A DNA stretch of 12,513 nucleotides from Victivallales bacterium (GCA_017963875.1 JAGCTA010000441.1:1-12513), one strand, 5' to 3'; shown: positions 1 to 7,808, counted from the stretch's first letter. Translations and numbers: made by a program. The notes: a model not told the origin generated them from the letters alone.

Positions 1-2299
1 GAACAAAAATATCAGGAAGGAACTGCATCTCAATTTTCTTGATGCCGTCCCCGCCGCATTCCTCGCATCGGCCACCTTTGACATTAAATGAGAAGCGTCC
101 AGGGCCATATCCACGGACCTTGGCATCTGGCGTCATGGCGAAAATGCCTCGAATGACATCGAACAATCCTGTGTAAGTCGCTGGATTTGAACGTGGAGTC
201 CGTCCGATGGGGCTTTGGTCAATGACAATCATTTTGTCAATCAATTCAATGTTGTCAATGGCATCGTGCCTGCCAGCAGACTCAGTTTTAATGCCATGTA
301 TTTCATTGACCGCTCGAACTAGGATGCGATTCACCAATGTCGATTTCCCCGAGCCTGACACACCCGTCACGCAGGTAAAGGTCCCGAGTGGTATGGCTAC
401 GTCGATATGCTTAAGGTTATGCTCCGCCGCCCCTCTGATGACGATGCTTTTGCCATTGCCCATGCTGCGATGCTCTGGGACAGCGATATGCCTCTTTCCA
501 GACAGGAACTGCCCCGTCACGGACCTGTCGCATTCCATGACCTGCTGTGGCGTCCCTGCGCAAATGACATACCCGCCATTGAGCCCCGCGCCTGGTCCAA
601 GATCAACAAGAAAATCCGCGGCCCGCATCGTGTCAATGTCATGCTCGACGACAATCACTGAATTACCGAGGTCGCGCAGATGCTTCAAAGTTCCCAGAAG
701 TTTGTCGTTGTCGCGTTGATGCAAACCGATAGACGGCTCGTCAAGAATATACAGGACGCCGACAAGCCCCGAACCTATTTGGGACGCCAGGCGAATGCGC
801 TGCGCCTCACCGCCCGACAATGTCCCTGATTCACGGTTTAACGTCAGATAATTCAATCCGACATCGATAAGGAATCCCAGTCTGGAATGAATTTCCTTGA
901 TAAGTTCCGCTGCAATGGCTTGCTTGCTTCCAGTCAGATTCAGGTTGTTGATGAAATCCTGCGCTCTGTCGATGGAAAGCGAGCAAAATTGGAAGATGCT
1001 CAAGTCATTGATTGTAACCGCCAGATATTCAGGCTTCAGCCTTTGACCGTGGCATGTCGGGCACGTAACGTATGTCATGGCTTCCTGGAGCCGTGCGCGC
1101 GCCTCGTCGGTCTCAGCCTCGCGATAGCGCCTTAGCAAATTTGGAAGGATTCCCTCGAATGGCTTCCGCCATGTATTCATCTTGCCTCGCATCCAGAAAT
1201 CGAAATTGACGATTTCCTCGCCCGAGCCATTCAAAAGCAAGTCCTGAATGTTCGCAGGCAGGTCCTTCCATGGAGTCGTCAACGAAAAACCATACTGCTT
1301 TGACAAGCAACGCAGATAGTGGTTGTACAGCATAATCTGACGATGGCCGCCGCGACGCCACAGAGGGATGGCGCCATTCCTGATGGACTTGCTCGGATCT
1401 GGGATGACGTCCTCTGGCTTGAACACAAGCCTCACGCCCAACCCATCACATTCTGGGCAGGCACCGTACGGGCTATTGAAGGAGAAATTTCGCGGCAGCA
1501 GTTCGCCGAATGACAATCCACAGTCTGGGCAGGCGAGATGCTCTGAAAACTTGTCCTCACGCCAGCCATCCTTCGCATCGTGGTCTTCCGTGAGAAGAAC
1601 AAGAACTCCCTCACCTTTTTTGAGAGCCAGTTCAATGGAATCCGTCAAACGCGTCGCATTCGCACGCCCAGATACCAGACGATCAACAACGGCCTCAATT
1701 GTATGCCGCTTGTTCTTGTCCAATGCAAGATCATCATCCAAGGACTTGATTGCGCCGTCGATCCTCGCACGGACAAAACCATCCCGCCGAATGGTATCCA
1801 AAATGTCCCTATGCTCGCCTTTCTTGCCGTTGACGTAGGGTGCCAGAAGCATGATCTTATGCCCTTCTGGCATCGCAAGTATCTGCTGGCAAATCGCCTC
1901 GGCACTCTGCGAGTGGATTTCCCTGCCGCATTTCGGACAATGAGGAATCCCTACATGAGTGTACAGCAACCGCAGGTAATCGTAGATTTCCGTCGTCGTC
2001 GCGACAATGGACCTCGGGCTGCTTCCAGCAGAGCGCTGCTCTATGGCAATGGCTGGCGACAGGCCGTCGATATGCTCCACCTGCGGCTTTTGCAAGCGGT
2101 CCAGGAACTGCCTCGCATACGCGGACAGACTTTCGACATACCGCCGTTGCCCTTCCGCATACAGCGTGTTGAAAGCCAGCGACGATTTGCCAGAACCTGA
2201 CAATCCCGTGATGACAGTCAAGGCATTACGGGGAATTTCCAAATTGAAATTCTTCAGGTTGTGTTGCTTGGCACCGATGATTTTAATGGTATCAGGCAT
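1..2299 (-). CDS. uvrA: UvrABC excinuclease subunit A, 3' end cut by window edge
   Basis: UvrA is the ATP-dependent damage-recognition subunit of nucleotide excision repair; its dimer loads UvrB at lesions. The reading frame is open from ATG at 2299 to the left edge, giving 766 complete codons of a protein that is usually about 940 residues. Visible in order: first Walker A GLSGSGKSS (residues 32-40), first zinc module beginning CPDC (C257, C260), another CPTC pair (C413, C416), the ABC signature LSGGEAQRIRLA (about 494-505) followed by the Walker B region ILDEPSIGLHQRDN, second Walker A GVSGSGKST (646-654), and the start of the second zinc module CEEC (C745, C748) with the family string MQFLPDIFV at the very edge. 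The second signature and Walker B lie outside the window. No strong Shine-Dalgarno is visible, and the gene begins 30 bases after the phosphoesterase stop, which suggests cotranscription. Identity is essentially certain. Confidence 0.98.
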   Translation of the reverse strand, partial: MPDTIKIIGAKQHNLKNFNLEIPRNALTVITGLSGSGKSSLAFNTLYAEGQRRYVESLSAYARQFLDRLQKPQVEHIDGLSPAIAIEQRSAGSSPRSIVATTTEIYDYLRLLYTHVGIPHCPKCGREIHSQSAEAICQQILAMPEGHKIMLLAPYVNGKKGEHRDILDTIRRDGFVRARIDGAIKSLDDDLALDKNKRHTIEAVVDRLVSGRANATRLTDSIELALKKGEGVLVLLTEDHDAKDGWREDKFSEHLACPDCGLSFGELLPRNFSFNSPYGACPECDGLGVRLVFKPEDVIPDPSKSIRNGAIPLWRRGGHRQIMLYNHYLRCLSKQYGFSLTTPWKDLPANIQDLLLNGSGEEIVNFDFWMRGKMNTWRKPFEGILPNLLRRYREAETDEARARLQEAMTYVTCPTCHGQRLKPEYLAVTINDLSIFQFCSLSIDRAQDFINNLNLTGSKQAIAAELIKEIHSRLGFLIDVGLNYLTLNRESGTLSGGEAQRIRLASQIGSGLVGVLYILDEPSIGLHQRDNDKLLGTLKHLRDLGNSVIVVEHDIDTMRAADFLVDLGPGAGLNGGYVICAGTPQQVMECDRSVTGQFLSGKRHIAVPEHRSMGNGKSIVIRGAAEHNLKHIDVAIPLGTFTCVTGVSGSGKSTLVNRILVRAVNEIHGIKTESAGRHDAIDNIELIDKMIVIDQSPIGRTPRSNPATYTGLFDVIRGIFAMTPDAKVRGYGPGRFSFNVKGGRCEECGGDGIKKIEMQFLPDIFV

Positions 2300-2329
2300 A
2301 AATCAGCAGATAATCCCGAAAGATTGAAA

Positions 2330-3715
2330 TCAGTTTTTCTTGTATTTTGCAGGAAAAGGCTTCGCTTTGAGCGTCCCATCGTTCTTATCGACGCAACTTC
2401 CATCAGGAAGAATCTCAAATTGATCCAGCAGAACTCCGTCGGGAGCCATTGCCTTTACCACCAGACGGTCAGAGGAAACGGCGACATTCAGGAATGTATT
2501 ATGCAAACCACCGAAGCCAGGACCGTCATTGGTGACCACGGGGAAGGGATAGTTCCCCTGCTCATAGACTTCCCTCTTGCCTTCATCAATCCAATAGATG
2601 ATTCCTTTGCCTGGCACTGTCCGCTCATAGTTATGCGTATGACCTGCCAGCCAAAGGTGGATGCGTTCCGCAGGCTTGTCTGCCGTAAAATGGTCGCGAA
2701 GGATCAGCGCCGTGTCATCATGCATGAATTTCTCAGGATGCGAATAGATGGCACCATGCGCCAAAACAATGCGGTATTTCGCAGTCTTGAAAGCGTCTGA
2801 CGCGACCACCGTGTCCAGCCAGTCCGCCTGCTGGTTCATGAACGTCTTGTTGTCAATGTTGATGCCCGTGTAATGGAAATTCAGGCCGCCTGCGTGTTGG
2901 TCCTCGCCCGTGTCAAGTACGATGTAGAATGCTTCGCCGCAACGGAATGAGTAGTACGGAGCAGCAGTGACAGGAGCGGGAAAATACTCTGTCCAGAGAG
3001 TGCACTGCCTCCCACGCCACTCGTGGTTGCCCCTCGCAAAAATCGTCGGGCAACTGGAGCCGTTGATCGTGGTCAGTGCATCGACGATTCCCTGCATAAA
3101 CGCCAAGTCAAAATTGGCGAAATTGTCATCGGAATCGCCTAGATTGACAAAGAATCGGGCGTCCTTTGTTCCGCAGTTGTTATGTCCTTGCGTCAGATAA
3201 TGACCTTTGGTCTTGTTAGAAAACTGCAAGTCGGAGGTCAGCGTGAAATGGTAGTCCTGCGGAGCATTTGTGAACGTCCGAAAATGCCAAGCGGGATTCT
3301 CCTTTGTGACGACTTGCTTCACACGCGCATCCTTTGAGTGGACATCGACTTTGACCAGTGGCTTGAATATCAAAATACGGTATTCATATTCCGTATCTGG
3401 TTTCAAGCCAGTAAGGCGAATGGGATGCTGGATGTGCAGTTTGTTGATCTGCCCCGCAATCGTATCCCATGCGGCCGTCCACTCCTTTGCCCCTTTTTCG
3501 CGGTATTCCACACCACCACCGCAATTGCGAGTCGTTGTAAATCCGATGGTTATGGCACCGACATCAGGATGGGCGAGCCACGGTCCATGGGTAATTTCAG
3601 CAGGTTCCTGCTCGATTCCCGCAGGATTTGGCTCCTTCCGCCCGTTGTCTGGAACTCCCTGTGCAAACAATACGGCGGCAGTCAATAGAAATGCAAGGCA
3701 AAGGTATCGGGACAT
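2330..3715 (-). CDS. Secreted purple-acid-phosphatase-like metallophosphoesterase
   Basis: This is a 461-residue calcineurin-like phosphoesterase, predicted to hydrolyse phosphate esters outside the cytoplasm. Residues 1-19 form a signal peptide (basic start, hydrophobic LCLAFLLTAAVLFA, likely cleavage near AQ-G). Residues about 40-150 resemble the fibronectin-III-like N-terminal domain of purple acid phosphatases (LTGLKPDTEYEYRI). The catalytic domain follows: SDLQ (D162, Q164), LGDSDDN (D194), RGNHE (N230, H231), LAHG (H320) and AGHTHNYER (H359, H361). Position 164, usually His in DxH enzymes, is Gln, and D197 stands where purple acid phosphatases carry the metal-ligand Tyr. The ATG at 3715 is chosen because AAGGAG lies 7 bases upstream and a signal peptide starts there. 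An in-frame ATG at 3820 would add 35 unlikely residues and overlap the sigma gene. The gene sits 43 bases after the sigma gene and 30 before uvrA. The substrate is unknown. Confidence 0.88.
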   Translation of the reverse strand: MSRYLCLAFLLTAAVLFAQGVPDNGRKEPNPAGIEQEPAEITHGPWLAHPDVGAITIGFTTTRNCGGGVEYREKGAKEWTAAWDTIAGQINKLHIQHPIRLTGLKPDTEYEYRILIFKPLVKVDVHSKDARVKQVVTKENPAWHFRTFTNAPQDYHFTLTSDLQFSNKTKGHYLTQGHNNCGTKDARFFVNLGDSDDNFANFDLAFMQGIVDALTTINGSSCPTIFARGNHEWRGRQCTLWTEYFPAPVTAAPYYSFRCGEAFYIVLDTGEDQHAGGLNFHYTGINIDNKTFMNQQADWLDTVVASDAFKTAKYRIVLAHGAIYSHPEKFMHDDTALILRDHFTADKPAERIHLWLAGHTHNYERTVPGKGIIYWIDEGKREVYEQGNYPFPVVTNDGPGFGGLHNTFLNVAVSSDRLVVKAMAPDGVLLDQFEILPDGSCVDKNDGTLKAKPFPAKYKKN

Positions 3716-3722
3716 GCTTTTT

Positions 3723-3728
3723 CTCCTT
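3723..3728 (-). promoter_or_regulatory. Shine-Dalgarno AAGGAG deciding the phosphoesterase start
   Basis: Read on the minus strand, AAGGAG ends 7 bases before the ATG at 3715. It is one of the best ribosome binding sites in the window, and it supports the start at the signal peptide over the ATG 105 bases upstream. Confidence 0.8.
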
Positions 3729-3758
3729 GTTTTTATGTTACAAAATGCCAAATGTGTC

Positions 3759-5018
3759 TCACGGACCATATCCGTCAAAGAACTGACGTGATTCAGGCTG
3801 ACGAAGTTTCTTGATGGCACTGGCCTCTATCTGGTGAACGCGCTCAGATGAAAGCCCCAACTCCTTTGAAAGTTGCGTCAATGTCATCGGCGGTTCTTCA
3901 TTCAGGCCAAACCGTTTCGTAATGACCAGTTTTTCACGTTCATTCAGATTATTGAGTGCCTTCCCAATAGACGTCCGCAGTGTCATGCGTGAAGCCTGGA
4001 GTTCAGGTGCGGGCGCATTGTCATCGGGAATGATTTCCGCCAATTCAGAATCTTCCGACAAAGCGGCCTGAAGAGAAATCGGCTGCTGGGCCATTTTCAG
4101 CAAAGCCCTGACCTGCGCATGGGGTAGCCACAACTTGTCTGCGATGGCCTCGGGCGTCGGAGGTTCGCCAGTCATTTCCAGAAGTTCTCTTTCCGCCTGC
4201 CTGATATCGTTGATTACACGGAGTTTATTGGCGGATATTCGAATAATGCGCGAGCAATTCGTCAAAGCGCGAGTGATCGCCTGGCGAATCCAGAAGGAGG
4301 CATACGTGGAAAGATGATGACCACGCGTGTAGTCGAATTTCTCCACCGCACGCATCAGCCCGAGATTCCCCTCCTGAATAAGATCCTGGAAGGAAAAGTT
4401 ATAGTACACATAATTTCTTGCAATGGAAACAACTAGCCGTAGATTCCGTTCAACGAGGATATGATGGGCCTCCTGACGTTTTTCACATGCCTCGTTCAGA
4501 GGCTGGGATATCTTCTGCCAAGCACCGTCTGAGATGAATTGAGAGCGCGTCTTGTCATCTGAAATCAGTTTCAGACAGGAATCATAAAAACTGTCACGCA
4601 ACGACAGGACATTGAGTATCTTCCAGAATTCACGATGATAGTCCTTTTTTCCAGAAGACTTTTGCAAAGCCTCGATCCGAGCAAGCACCGCATCCATTGT
4701 CTCCCGAATGTCCGCCTCTTCATTGTCGTTTTCCAACTCAATGTAATTGCTTATGCGAATTTCGTTCTTGATGCTGTTGAAATGACGGAGTTGATTCAAA
4801 ATCAGTTCAGGGATATTCCGAAGATACTCCTGGACCGTGGCTCGTGCCTCCGCAAACTGCTGGGCGTAAAACTGTTCTTCCTCACGCGTCAGCCGTGGAA
4901 ACTTGCCTACCTGCTGAAGATACAAAGCCTGGACATCAACGTCCCGAGACGCGCTTTCCGCACGAGATGCGCGCTTGGAAGTGCCATTTTCGGCATGGTT
5001 GTTTTCGTTGACTGACAT
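3759..5018 (-). CDS. RpoD/RpoS-family sigma factor, divergent group 2 type
   Basis: This 419-residue sigma-70 protein directs RNA polymerase to a promoter set. Region 1.2 lies at about 27-55 (DVQALYLQQVGKFPRLT). About 110 residues of charged non-conserved sequence follow. Region 2 spans about 185-262 (NLRLVVSIA, DLIQEGNLGLM at 212-222, STYASFWIRQAI). Region 3 spans about 263-340 with a finger segment SEDSELAEIIPDD. Region 4 spans about 345-407 (TLTQLSKELGL, SSERVHQIEASAIKKLR). There is no acidic region 1.1. Several normally invariant DNA-contact positions differ: FW instead of WW at 242-243, IRIS instead of IRIP, and Ser391 and His395 where E. coli RpoD has R584 and R588. This looks like an alternative group 2 factor rather than the housekeeping one, but the latter cannot be excluded. 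The gene starts 35 bases after the FHA gene with only a weak ribosome binding site, which hints at translational coupling within an operon. Confidence 0.9.
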   Translation of the reverse strand: MSVNENNHAENGTSKRASRAESASRDVDVQALYLQQVGKFPRLTREEEQFYAQQFAEARATVQEYLRNIPELILNQLRHFNSIKNEIRISNYIELENDNEEADIRETMDAVLARIEALQKSSGKKDYHREFWKILNVLSLRDSFYDSCLKLISDDKTRSQFISDGAWQKISQPLNEACEKRQEAHHILVERNLRLVVSIARNYVYYNFSFQDLIQEGNLGLMRAVEKFDYTRGHHLSTYASFWIRQAITRALTNCSRIIRISANKLRVINDIRQAERELLEMTGEPPTPEAIADKLWLPHAQVRALLKMAQQPISLQAALSEDSELAEIIPDDNAPAPELQASRMTLRTSIGKALNNLNEREKLVITKRFGLNEEPPMTLTQLSKELGLSSERVHQIEASAIKKLRQPESRQFFDGYGP

Positions 5019-5053
5019 ATAGGCTCTGAGATGGCTATGGCAACGTTGTCATA

Positions 5054-5821
5054 CTACAGGACACGATAAAGGATAAAACCCAAAAGTACGGCAAGAACTG
5101 TGAAAATCGCAATGATGATATACATGACGGTCACGTTCTGCCCAGAAGCGCTGTTGTCTGCACCTGCATGACGGACATTGACTTCTACAGCCGCATTCTG
5201 GAATGAAACTCGAACCGCATTGACGAATTTCACTTCCGTATCCGCCAATTGAATGACGTCATTCGACTTTAGTTCCACTTCATCTTCGCTGATTTCCTGA
5301 CCGTTCACAAGGCATGCATTGGACAAGGTCGCGCTTCTGATAGACGCATGATTGCCAGAAACAGTGATAAATGCATGGATACGAGATATGTCATCCGTTC
5401 GAATGCAGACATAATTGTCCCTGGAGGAGCCGACGGAATTGCGTCCTGGCCACAAAACAGCCCGAGTATGACCGTTTTCTGTCTCTGCGGTCCACAGCAA
5501 GTCAAATGGGCTGGGGCCAGTTGTGTTCCCGAAGGCTAGGAAAAGCGCGCCGAACCGCACGACATCACCCTCCTTCAGTTCCGTTTCATCCATCTTGATG
5601 CAATCCTTGTACATGCCAGTCTTGCTGTTGTTGCGCAATTTCCAGCCGAAGGGATTCTGGATGATGATGAGATGGACGCGTGACACCGTCGTATCCGCCA
5701 ACCCCTTCAGGCAAATCTGGCATTCAGAGGACCGTCCAATCTTGATAGATGAGGAGAATCCCTCGGTGGAGAACAATGCCAGTTTATCGCCCAGAGAGTT
5801 GTAAATGGTGACGTTCGGCAT
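5054..5821 (-). CDS. Tandem FHA-domain protein with C-terminal membrane anchor
   Basis: FHA domains bind phosphothreonine peptides. This 255-residue protein has two. FHA1 (about 5-97) keeps the canonical pattern: IGRS with R30, SRVH at 47-50, NNSKTG at 64-69. FHA2 (about 117-202) has VGSSRDN in place of the GR motif, so the phosphate-contact Arg is Ser132, while SRIH (146-149) and VNG (172-174) are retained. A linker of about 28 residues leads to one hydrophobic helix (about 231-253, YIIIAIFTVLAVLLGFILY) ending in a two-residue tail, so both FHA domains should face the cytoplasm on a tail anchor. The start at 5821 is supported by AAGGAA 9 bases upstream. The gene is first in a close run with the sigma factor, the phosphoesterase and uvrA, which suggests a link to Ser/Thr kinase signalling. 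No kinase gene is in the window, and the ligand is unknown. Confidence 0.88.
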   Translation of the reverse strand: MPNVTIYNSLGDKLALFSTEGFSSSIKIGRSSECQICLKGLADTTVSRVHLIIIQNPFGWKLRNNSKTGMYKDCIKMDETELKEGDVVRFGALFLAFGNTTGPSPFDLLWTAETENGHTRAVLWPGRNSVGSSRDNYVCIRTDDISRIHAFITVSGNHASIRSATLSNACLVNGQEISEDEVELKSNDVIQLADTEVKFVNAVRVSFQNAAVEVNVRHAGADNSASGQNVTVMYIIIAIFTVLAVLLGFILYRVL

Positions 5822-5830
5822 GCAAATAAG

Positions 5831-5836
5831 TTCCTT
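5831..5836 (-). promoter_or_regulatory. Shine-Dalgarno AAGGAA of the FHA gene
   Basis: On the minus strand AAGGAA lies 9 bases before the ATG at 5821. It supports this start and marks the FHA gene as having its own translation signal. Confidence 0.65.
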
Positions 5837-5852
5837 ATGGCTATAATCAATT

Positions 5853-5881
5853 GGCTGTTAATTTCTTAAAGAATTACTGCC
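5853..5881. repeat. Interrupted inverted repeat between proS and the FHA gene
   Basis: The 71-base gap between proS and the FHA gene contains a 29-base imperfect dyad: GGC-GT-AATT-CT arms pairing with AG-AATT-AC-GCC, with one T-T mismatch, two single-base bulges and a tight central loop. Its core TAATT-N8-AATTA (5859-5876) is close to palindromic. No T run follows in the minus-strand reading, so it is not a standard intrinsic terminator. It could be a weak hairpin at the 3' end of the proS message or a protein-binding site before the FHA-sigma operon. Confidence 0.35.
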
Positions 5882-5892
5882 ACCACGTTGTT

Positions 5893-7632
5893 TCAGGAAT
5901 TGAGTTGTTCCAGTTCAAGTTTGATCTGCTCTTTGAGGAACGGAATGATGCCATCCAATGGCATGAGTTCATTCCTCTTCCCCCAGTCGCGCCGCTTGAA
6001 TTCGCACTGCTGGTTGGCTAATGTCTTCGGGGAAATGACGACGCGCAACGGCACGCCAATGAGATCCGCGTCCGCGAATGCGAACCCCGCCTTCTCCCCA
6101 CGGTCGTCATACAGCGTGTCAATGCCCGCGGCCATCAGTTCGTCATAGAGTTTGGCACATGCCTGCTGGACTTCAGGCTGATTGTGGTTGAGCCCGATTA
6201 GATGGACCTGGAACGGAGCGATTGACATTGGCCAGATGGGACCGTAATCATCGTGGTTCTGCTCAATGACAGCCGCCATGGCACGCCCTACCCCGATGCC
6301 ATAGCACCCCATGATCATGGGCTTGGTTTTGCCGTCAACATCCAGATATCGGCAGTTCATCGGCTCGGAATACTTGATTCCCAACTGGAAGATGTTGCCA
6401 ACCTCAATGCCCTTCAGCATCTGCAACGGCTCGCCCGTGACAGGACACGGGTCGCCCTCGCGGACCGTCGCAATGTCCGTGACGATGATTCCGTCCTTGT
6501 TCGGAACATCACGGTCATAATTGAAGTTCTTGACATGATAGTCTTTTTCATTCGCACCAACGACAAGATTTGACGACTCGACTGCGGAATGATCGACCAC
6601 GACAATGCATTTTGTGACATCCACATTCAGCAGCGAGGCAAATCCAGGCACCGCCCCGATGGATGAAATCAACTCGTCATTGGCGAATTCCAGTTCAGGA
6701 GACTGGATTGCCTTCTTTAACTTCGCCTCATTCACCTCAAGGTCTCCTCGGATGTTCGCGAAGACAAGCCGACCGTTGATGTCCTTGTAAAAGACCGCCT
6801 TGCATGTCTTTGTCATGGGAACGCCAAGGAATTTGGCCAAATCCTCAATGGTCTTGCAATTCGGCGTTTCGACCTTTTCCAACGCCTGCGGCTCTTCCTT
6901 GACATAGTTCAGACGAGAAGTCGCGACCTCGCGATTCGCCTGATATGAGCCGTCAGGAGAAACAAAGATGGTATCTTCGCCACAATCGGCGATAGCCATG
7001 AATTCATGGGAGACCTTGCCACCAATCATGCCTGAATCCGAAAGAATCGCCAGGCAGCGGCGCATTCCTATACGCTTGAAAATTCGCGTGTATGCCTCAT
7101 ATTCTTCCTGATAATGCTCTTCAAGAGACTCTTGACTCGTATGGAAACTGTAGGCGTCCTTCATCGTGAATTCACGGACTCGAATCAACCCCGCGCGCGG
7201 ACGCGCCTCGTCCCGATACTTTGTCTGAATCTGATACAACATACATGGAAGTTGCTTGTAGGAAGTCACTTCCGTTCTTGCCGCCTGTACAACGGCCTCT
7301 TCGTGCGTCATTCCCAGAAGCATCAGTTTGTCATTGCGATCCTTGAATCTAAGCAATTCCGCACCAACCGTTTGCAAACGCCCTGATTCTGCCCACAAGT
7401 CTCCAGGCAGGACGACTGGCATCTTGATTTCCTGCCCGCCGATCTTGTTCATTTCCTCACGAAGGATTTCCTCAATTTTAGCGACAATCTTGTAGCCGAG
7501 CGGCAAAAGCGTGAACAGACCAGTGGAAACCTGGCGGCAATAACCGCCTCTGATGAGAAATACATGGCTGGCGGTAGTGGCGTCACGTGGGGCTTCTTTC
7601 AAACGTTGACCAATCAATCGGGAAAGTTTCAT
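5893..7632 (-). CDS. proS: Prolyl-tRNA synthetase, bacterial type with editing domain
   Basis: This class II aminoacyl-tRNA synthetase charges tRNA-Pro in the cytoplasm. It has 579 residues, near the usual 565-575 of the bacterial form. Motif 1 surrounds GGQEIKMPVV (65-74). THEEA is at 109-113. Motif 2 is YRDEARPRAGLIRVREF (139-155). The YbaK-like insertion that removes mischarged alanine spans about 224-406, with TKTCKAV containing Lys278, the apparent equivalent of the editing lysine K279 of the E. coli enzyme. Motif 3 is GCYGIGVGRAMAAVIEQNHD (442-461), and the HGTP anticodon-binding domain runs from about 473 to the end. The frame is open further upstream to a TTG at 7788, but those 52 residues look unlike the family, so the ATG at 7632 (MKLSRLIGQRL) is chosen. 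No clear Shine-Dalgarno is seen. A promoter-like sequence lies about 60 bases upstream. Confidence 0.97.
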   Translation of the reverse strand: MKLSRLIGQRLKEAPRDATTASHVFLIRGGYCRQVSTGLFTLLPLGYKIVAKIEEILREEMNKIGGQEIKMPVVLPGDLWAESGRLQTVGAELLRFKDRNDKLMLLGMTHEEAVVQAARTEVTSYKQLPCMLYQIQTKYRDEARPRAGLIRVREFTMKDAYSFHTSQESLEEHYQEEYEAYTRIFKRIGMRRCLAILSDSGMIGGKVSHEFMAIADCGEDTIFVSPDGSYQANREVATSRLNYVKEEPQALEKVETPNCKTIEDLAKFLGVPMTKTCKAVFYKDINGRLVFANIRGDLEVNEAKLKKAIQSPELEFANDELISSIGAVPGFASLLNVDVTKCIVVVDHSAVESSNLVVGANEKDYHVKNFNYDRDVPNKDGIIVTDIATVREGDPCPVTGEPLQMLKGIEVGNIFQLGIKYSEPMNCRYLDVDGKTKPMIMGCYGIGVGRAMAAVIEQNHDDYGPIWPMSIAPFQVHLIGLNHNQPEVQQACAKLYDELMAAGIDTLYDDRGEKAGFAFADADLIGVPLRVVISPKTLANQQCEFKRRDWGKRNELMPLDGIIPFLKEQIKLELEQLNS

Positions 7633-7693
7633 TGGATTTTCAAATGTTTTATGGGTTAAATGGTGAAAAACGAATTTACTTGTTATAATAGGA

Positions 7694-7721
7694 AATATAG
7701 CCCATTTTGACGCTATGACAA
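7694..7721 (-). promoter_or_regulatory. Candidate sigma-70 promoter for proS
   Basis: Read on the minus strand, TTGTCA (7721-7716) and TATATT (7699-7694) are separated by 16 bases; each matches the consensus hexamer at five of six positions. A start near 7687 would give a leader of about 55 bases before the proS ATG. This is sequence matching only. Confidence 0.45.
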
Positions 7722-7768
7722 GACAAACGGCAGATAATAGTTGAAGACTTCTGGACAAATCTGCCTCA

Positions 7769-7788
7769 TTGCCATGCTCGATTGGCAA
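7769..7788. repeat. Inverted repeat TTGCCA-N8-TGGCAA
   Basis: A perfect 6-base dyad with an 8-base spacer lies upstream of the candidate proS promoter. On the minus strand it is not followed by a T run, so it is not a terminator for rsmG. A regulator-binding site or chance are both possible. Confidence 0.35.
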
Positions 7789-7808
7789 AAATACCGTGTG
7801 ACTCGCTG

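Noticed and set aside
1..2299. uvrA as a pseudogene lacking its C-terminus
   Set aside because: The frame is open to the first base of the window, so the missing end is due to the window boundary and not to a stop codon.
207..2327. Several plus-strand open frames of 60-206 codons
   Set aside because: They lie opposite an unbroken uvrA frame with all family motifs and are its antisense shadows.
3716..3820. Longer phosphoesterase start at ATG 3820
   Set aside because: It would overlap the sigma gene and place 35 residues before a good signal peptide; AAGGAG precedes the ATG at 3715.
7633..7788. 52-residue N-terminal extension of proS from TTG 7788
   Set aside because: The extension does not resemble the family and covers the promoter-like region; the family start MKLSR is at 7632.
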